A DNA stretch of 64,000 nt from Arthrobacter bambusae. Lineage in GTDB: Bacteria; Actinomycetota; Actinomycetes; Actinomycetales; Micrococcaceae. Below are positions 60,363 through 64,000 of the stretch, in pieces (position 1 is the first letter of the stretch; the number at the start of each line of letters is the position of its first letter). Location of the stretch: NCBI RefSeq assembly GCF_022606295.1, contig NZ_JAHHZS010000020.1:1-64000 (forward strand), given 5' to 3'. The position numbers and the translations under genes were made by a program. Below the pieces are notes generated by a model. It saw nothing but the letters and a program-made list of their open reading frames with translations. It made no database searches and had not been told where the DNA came from.

Positions 60363-60800
60363 TCACTCTTTCTTTGCGGGCGGCGTCCTGCAGCTGAACA
60401 GTTCCTGTGTTCCTGTTTTCCTGGCGATGAGCACCGTCAATGCGCGGGCTGACGGAGAAATCGGTTCAAAATGTTGGATTGATCGCGCACCAACGTTCCA
60501 GATGCGCATTACGCCCAGCACCCGGTCGTGCTCATCCGTGGCGACCAAGGGTGGACTTCCCTGCCCTGCCATGGGCCTGCGTTTCCAGCACAGACTGACC
60601 ACCGTCGCGTGCTCCCAGAATTCCACGGCGGTTACGAAGAATTCGTGTCCCTCATCGTCCAGGAACAATCCCGACTGCGGGACGTAAACCGCCCGAAGAT
60701 CGTACTCCACAGGGCCTGAACGCCTTTCAGCCGGCGGTTGGGCGGTGACTGCAGATTGTTGACGACTGAGATCTGGTTGCGGGACCACGGCATGCTCCAT
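60363..60800 (-). CDS. Uncharacterised 145-residue protein
   Basis: A small protein with no recognised family. The start at 60800 has no clear ribosome site. The central part SGLFLDDEGHEFFVTAVEFW and SLCWKRRPMAGQGSPPL suggests a small beta-rich domain with aromatic residues; the C-terminal part ends RKTGTQELFSCRT. It lies 105 bp downstream of hpaI on the same strand, so it could be transcribed with the hpa operon, or belong with the palindrome and the duplicated-HTH gene. Function unknown. Confidence 0.5.
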   Translation of the reverse strand: MEHAVVPQPDLSRQQSAVTAQPPAERRSGPVEYDLRAVYVPQSGLFLDDEGHEFFVTAVEFWEHATVVSLCWKRRPMAGQGSPPLVATDEHDRVLGVMRIWNVGARSIQHFEPISPSARALTVLIARKTGTQELFSCRTPPAKKE

Positions 60801-60905
60801 TGAAATTGCGGCCGACCCCCTCCTCGACCGCCCCCGAGCGGCCTCGGGATATCCAATGTAGCTCCGTCCAAGGACCTCGGGAAGAGTGCCGACTACCTAC
60901 CTAGT

Positions 60906-61754
60906 TCAGTAGCTCGACGGCGCGTCACCTGTCCCGCCAAGGGGAGCTCCGCCGTCGGGCGCTGTTGGGATGAACTTGTCCGCGAGCGCTTCGGTGCCGC
61001 GCGCCAGCAGCGCGACATCGGCGCCGACCAGCACGAACGACGCCCCGGCGTCCATGTACGCACGCGCTGTGGCTTCGTTGAAGGCGTTCACGCCGGCGGG
61101 CTTGCCCGCGGTCTTCGCCGCGGTGATGCAGTGCTCGACGGCGGCACGCACCTTGGGGTGTTCCTGCTCGCCGAGCAGGCCCATGGACGCGGCGAGGTCG
61201 GAGGGTCCGAGGAAGATGGCGTCGACGCCGTCGACCGCAAGGATCTCCTCGACCGCGGCGACGGCGGCGTCGGTTTCGATCTGGACCGTGACGCTGATGG
61301 TTCCGGCGGACCGGGCGAGGTAGTCCGGGATGCGGTTCCAGCGCGAGGCCCGCGCCAGGGCCGAGCCGACCCCCCGGACCCCGTGCGGCGGGTAGCGCAC
61401 GGCCGCGACGGCGGCCTTTGCTTCCGCGGCGGAGTTGACCATGGGGATCAGCAGGTCCTGCACGCCCAGGTCCAGGTATTGCTTGAGCAGCACGGTGTCG
61501 TTGACCGGCGGTCGGACGACGGCCTGGACGGGGTAGCCGCGGACGGCCTGGAGCTGGGCGAGGATGGATTCGAGGCCGTTGGGGCTGTGTTCGGCATCGA
61601 TCAGGAGCCAGTCCAGCCCGGCCCCGGCGCACAGTTCGGCGATGAGCGGGCTGCCCGAGCACACCCACATCCCGACGAGGGGCCGGCCGGCAGGGCCGGC
61701 TTGGTTCCGCAGGGCGTCGCGGAACGTGCGGTCTGGTTCTACTCGAACCGGCAT
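60906..61754 (-). CDS. hpaI: 2-Oxo-4-hydroxyhept-1,7-dioate aldolase
   Basis: Cleaves 4-hydroxy-2-oxoheptane-1,7-dioate to pyruvate and succinic semialdehyde, the last step of homoprotocatechuate meta cleavage. The 282-residue class II aldolase has GLDWLLIDAEHSPNGL, VQIETDAA and FLGPSDLAASMG (metal Glu/Asp and phosphate-binding Arg region). The start at 61754 overlaps the end of hpaH by 16 nt, so the genes are translated together. Alternative names hpcH. The C-terminal tail after TAPDGG is Gly-rich and not part of the fold. Confidence 0.94.
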   Translation of the reverse strand: MPVRVEPDRTFRDALRNQAGPAGRPLVGMWVCSGSPLIAELCAGAGLDWLLIDAEHSPNGLESILAQLQAVRGYPVQAVVRPPVNDTVLLKQYLDLGVQDLLIPMVNSAAEAKAAVAAVRYPPHGVRGVGSALARASRWNRIPDYLARSAGTISVTVQIETDAAVAAVEEILAVDGVDAIFLGPSDLAASMGLLGEQEHPKVRAAVEHCITAAKTAGKPAGVNAFNEATARAYMDAGASFVLVGADVALLARGTEALADKFIPTAPDGGAPLGGTGDAPSSY

Positions 61755-62524
61755 GTGACCACTCCCAAGGGTCCGTAGTCGGCGTGGACGGTATCGCCTT
61801 TGTACACCCACAGGGGGCGGGTGAAGGAGCCGGCGAGGATGATCTCCCCGGCTTTCAGCCCGTCGCCGTGCGGGGCGATCTTGTTGGCGAGCCAGTGCAC
61901 GCCGTTGGCGGGGTGGTCCAGGACGCCCGCGGCGACGCCGGTTTCCTCGACGGTCTGGTTCTTGTACAGGATCGCCGATACCCAGCGGAGGTCGACGGCG
62001 TCCGGGCGGACCGGACGCCCGCCCACCACCATGGCACCCATGGCCGCGTTGTCCGAGATGGTGTCCACGATGGTCCGGCCCTCCATCTCGATCCTGGAAT
62101 CCAGGATCTCAAGGGCCGGAACCACGTAATCGGTGGCGTTCAGGACGTCGAAGATCGTACAACCCGGGCCCTTGAGCCCGTCCTTGAGCACGAACGCCAG
62201 TTCCACCTCGACGCGCGGGTGGGTGTACTGGTCCCACGCCACGGAGCAGCCGGTTTCCAGGACCATGTCGTCGAAGATCGCGCCATAGTCCGGTTCAGTG
62301 ATGCCCGTGGCAGCCTGCATGGCCTTGGACGTCAGCCCGATCTTGCGGCCCACCAGCCTCCGGCCAGCTTCCTCGTTGCGGCGCCGCCACAACTGCTGCA
62401 CCGCATAGGAATCCTCCACCGTCATCTCCGGGTAGCGGGCAGTCAGCCGCGGCACCGGGGTCCGGGACCGGCCGGCTTCCAACAGTTCATCGGCAATGGT
62501 TTCTATCGTCTTCGGGTCAAGCAT
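61739..62524 (-). CDS. hpaH: 2-Oxohept-4-ene-1,7-dioate hydratase
   Basis: Adds water to the oxo-enol product of homoprotocatechuate cleavage, before the aldolase step. The 261-residue protein belongs to the fumarylacetoacetate-hydrolase-like/2-oxopentenoate hydratase family. It shows RRLVGRKIGLTSKAMQ and the metal site VEVELAFVL plus VPALEILDSR. The ATG at 62524 has GGAG about 7 nt upstream. It lies between hpaD and hpaI in a single operon. Confidence 0.93.
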   Translation of the reverse strand: MLDPKTIETIADELLEAGRSRTPVPRLTARYPEMTVEDSYAVQQLWRRRNEEAGRRLVGRKIGLTSKAMQAATGITEPDYGAIFDDMVLETGCSVAWDQYTHPRVEVELAFVLKDGLKGPGCTIFDVLNATDYVVPALEILDSRIEMEGRTIVDTISDNAAMGAMVVGGRPVRPDAVDLRWVSAILYKNQTVEETGVAAGVLDHPANGVHWLANKIAPHGDGLKAGEIILAGSFTRPLWVYKGDTVHADYGPLGVVTCRFE

Positions 62525-62578
62525 CTCCACACTCCGTTTCGGCCATCCTGCGGTCAGCATACGTTGAGGGCTGAGGGC

Positions 62579-63667
62579 CTAGAGCTGCGAGCCGACCTTG
62601 AAACCCATCTTTTCCCCCGCGGGGCCGCCATCGGGCTGGCGGGTGTAGGAGAACCCGTCGGCACCGACCGTGACCGCCATTTCGCTCTTTTCCTCGCGGA
62701 CGACGACCGGCTGGGGGTTGCCGTCCAGGTCCAGGACGAGGGAGGCCTCGGTGTACCAGGACGGGACGACGGGGTTGCCCCACCAGTCGCGGCGCTGGTT
62801 GTCGTGCACGTCCCAGGTGACGGTGGGGTTGTCGGGATCGCCCGTGTAGTAGTCCTGGGTGTAGATCTCGATGCGGTGCCCGTCCGGGTCCAGGATGTAC
62901 AGGTAGAACGCGTTGGACACGCCGTGCCGGCCGGGGCCGCGTTCGATCCGGTCGCTGATGCGCAGGGCGCCCATCTTGTCGCAGATCTGGATGATGTTGT
63001 GCTTCTCGTGCGTCGAGAACGCGATGTGGTGCAGGCGGGGTCCGTTGCCGCCGGTCAGGGCGGTGTCGTGCACAGTCTGCTTGCGGTGCATCCACGCGGC
63101 GTAGGTGACGCCGTCGGAGTCCTTGATGTCTTCCGAGACCCGGAAGCCGAGGTCCTCGAGGTAGGCCCGGCCCCTGGGGACGTCGGGGGTGACCTGGTTG
63201 AAGTGGTCCAGGCGGACGAGCTCGCCGGCGGAGTAGAGGTCGTAGCGCTGGGTGAGGCGTTCCACGTGCTCGGTCTCGTAGAAGAACTCGTACGGGAAGC
63301 CCAGGGGGTCCTCGACGCGGACGGAGTCGCCAACGCCCTTGGTGAAGCCGTCCTTGCGGCGTTCCACCCGGCAGCCGAGCTCGCGGTAGTAGGCCTCGGC
63401 GGCGTCCACCTCGGCCGGGGACTTCACCCGGTACGCGAACGCGGCCGCGGCAGCGACCGGTCCCTTGCGCAGGACCAGGTTGTGGTGGATGAACTCCTCG
63501 AAGGAGCGCAGGTAGATGGTGTCCTCGTCTTCCTCGGTCACGTGCAGGCCGAGCAGGTCCACGTAGAACTCACGGGATTTGGCGAGGTCCGTGACGACGA
63601 GTTCGAGGTAGGCGCAGCGGACAATATCCGGCGCCGGGACGGTGGGGGTGGGAACGAAGTTGCTCAT
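62579..63667 (-). CDS. hpaD: 3,4-Dihydroxyphenylacetate (homoprotocatechuate) 2,3-dioxygenase
   Basis: Extradiol cleavage of homoprotocatechuate. The 362-residue type I dioxygenase is nearly colinear with the Brevibacterium/Arthrobacter Fe(II) and Mn(II) enzymes. Metal ligands are at the expected places: His155 in RLDHFNQV, His214 in RLHHIAF and Glu267 in HRIEIYT. The acid/base His200 (TVHDTAL) and Tyr257 (YLYILD) are conserved. Fe or Mn use is not decided by these residues. The start at 63667 gives MSNFVPTPTV; longer frames run into the intergenic palindrome. It lies downstream of hpaE. Confidence 0.96.
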   Translation of the reverse strand: MSNFVPTPTVPAPDIVRCAYLELVVTDLAKSREFYVDLLGLHVTEEDEDTIYLRSFEEFIHHNLVLRKGPVAAAAAFAYRVKSPAEVDAAEAYYRELGCRVERRKDGFTKGVGDSVRVEDPLGFPYEFFYETEHVERLTQRYDLYSAGELVRLDHFNQVTPDVPRGRAYLEDLGFRVSEDIKDSDGVTYAAWMHRKQTVHDTALTGGNGPRLHHIAFSTHEKHNIIQICDKMGALRISDRIERGPGRHGVSNAFYLYILDPDGHRIEIYTQDYYTGDPDNPTVTWDVHDNQRRDWWGNPVVPSWYTEASLVLDLDGNPQPVVVREEKSEMAVTVGADGFSYTRQPDGGPAGEKMGFKVGSQL

Positions 63668-63696
63668 GGGATTCTCTCTTCTTTGAAAGGGTGTCA

Positions 63697-63762
63697 CCCA
63701 ACTGACTCGCAGTAAGTGTCGTTTTGGAGCCTCATAACGACAACAAGTGCGAGTCAGTTGGG
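63697..63762. repeat. 66-bp palindromic intergenic repeat, copy 3
   Basis: Same length and loop as copies 1 and 2; the outer arms CCCAACTGACTCGCAG and CTCATAACGACAACAAG are close to the others but the inner arms contain mismatches (AGTAAGTGTCG against CGACAACAAGT). It lies between hpaE and hpaD inside the operon rather than between convergent genes. Confidence 0.82.
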
Positions 63763-63777
63763 CTGGATGGGCGTTGG

Positions 63778-64000
63778 TTAGGCGCCGAACTTGGGGGTGT
63801 GCACGGTGCCGAGGGTGATGTGGACGGCTTGCTGGTCGGTGTAGAAATCGATCGAGCGGTAGCCGCCTTCGTGGCCCAGGCCCGAGGCCTTCACGCCGCC
63901 GAACGGGGTGCGCAGGTCCCGGACGTTGTGGCTGTTGAGCCACACCATGCCGGCCTCGACGTTCTGGGCGAAGTTGTGCGCGCGGGTCAGGTTCTGGGTC
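63778..64000 (-). CDS. hpaE: 5-Carboxymethyl-2-hydroxymuconate semialdehyde dehydrogenase (3' end only)
   Basis: Oxidises the ring-cleavage product to the dicarboxylate, preparing it for decarboxylation. Only the last about 73 codons are present, cut by the window edge. The aldehyde-dehydrogenase C terminus is clear: NLTRAHNFAQNVEAGMVW, TPFGGVKASGLGHEGGYRS, DFYTDQQAVHITLG and TPKFGA at the end. The stop is TAA at 63778-63780. It is the first visible gene of the hpa operon, with hpaD, hpaH and hpaI downstream. Confidence 0.93.
   Translation of the reverse strand, partial: TQNLTRAHNFAQNVEAGMVWLNSHNVRDLRTPFGGVKASGLGHEGGYRSIDFYTDQQAVHITLGTVHTPKFGA

Noticed and set aside
61784..63715. 643-codon reading frame antisense to hpaH and hpaD
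   Set aside because: Covers two well-recognised genes on the other strand and is GC third-position shadow.

Overview
The window is a 64 kb piece of a high-GC Gram-positive chromosome. Codon use, leaderless and GTG starts, a mannitol PTS next to ptsI/ptsH, a two-piece E1/E2 oxo-acid dehydrogenase operon and a homoprotocatechuate dioxygenase of the Arthrobacter/Brevibacterium type all point to Micrococcaceae (Arthrobacter, Paenarthrobacter or Pseudarthrobacter). It is ordinary chromosome with one clear insertion sequence. No prophage, plasmid, CRISPR array, rRNA or tRNA was seen.

Layout. 0-10 kb: NAD malic enzyme with a GlcNAc-regulator-like operator upstream, a TetR regulator, four MFS transporters, RraA, and a MarR/exporter pair. 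10-18 kb: CycA-type amino-acid permease, then mannitol uptake and oxidation (mtlA-mtlD), a TetR regulator and the general PTS proteins ptsI-ptsH. 18-26 kb: methyltransferase, acyl-CoA dehydrogenase with its TetR regulator, an orphan HTH protein, a cyclic-di-AMP riboswitch in front of a Pro/Ala-rich membrane protein, and a PucR-type regulator divergent from alanine dehydrogenase. 26-31 kb: a DUF222/HNH protein whose 3' end is hit by a complete IS256-family element with an 8-bp target duplication, an ECF sigma/membrane anti-sigma pair and an Ala/Lys-rich secreted protein. 31-38 kb: oxidoreductase, TetR and FMN reductase around a palindromic operator, a GerMN lipoprotein, a PEP-mutase-family enzyme, an aminotransferase and a universal stress protein. 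38-44 kb: PAP2 phosphatase, the E2-E1beta-E1alpha operon behind a 38-bp perfect palindrome, and a HisC-family aminotransferase. 44-50 kb: holin-4-like membrane protein, a WXG100-like/alpha-beta hydrolase pair, purB, phosphatase, acetyltransferase and CtaG. 50-60 kb: thioesterase, then a five-gene operon (pxpA-pxpB-pxpC-MHS transporter-SDR) divergent from a LysR regulator, a 73-residue small protein, and an aminotransferase/RraA-like aldolase operon. 60-64 kb: two uncharacterised small proteins and the 4-hydroxyphenylacetate meta-cleavage operon hpaE-hpaD-hpaH-hpaI, with hpaE running off the right edge.

How the genes work together. Mannitol is imported and phosphorylated by MtlA with phosphate from EI and HPr, then oxidised by MtlD. 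Homoprotocatechuate is ring-cleaved by HpaD, dehydrogenated by HpaE, hydrated by HpaH and split by HpaI to pyruvate and succinic semialdehyde. 5-Oxoproline is probably imported by the MHS transporter and opened by PxpABC. Alanine, D-amino acids and branched or aromatic oxo acids feed into Ald, CycA and the E1/E2 complex.

Three repeat signals stand out. A 66-bp palindromic element occurs three times, at 7778, 60283 and 63697. A GTGAGCGAGCGT-box family sits in four intergenic regions. Several strong operator palindromes lie over promoters. The most unusual gene-level signals are the c-di-AMP riboswitch controlling a protein with no visible cell-wall hydrolase domain, and the WXG100-like/hydrolase pair.
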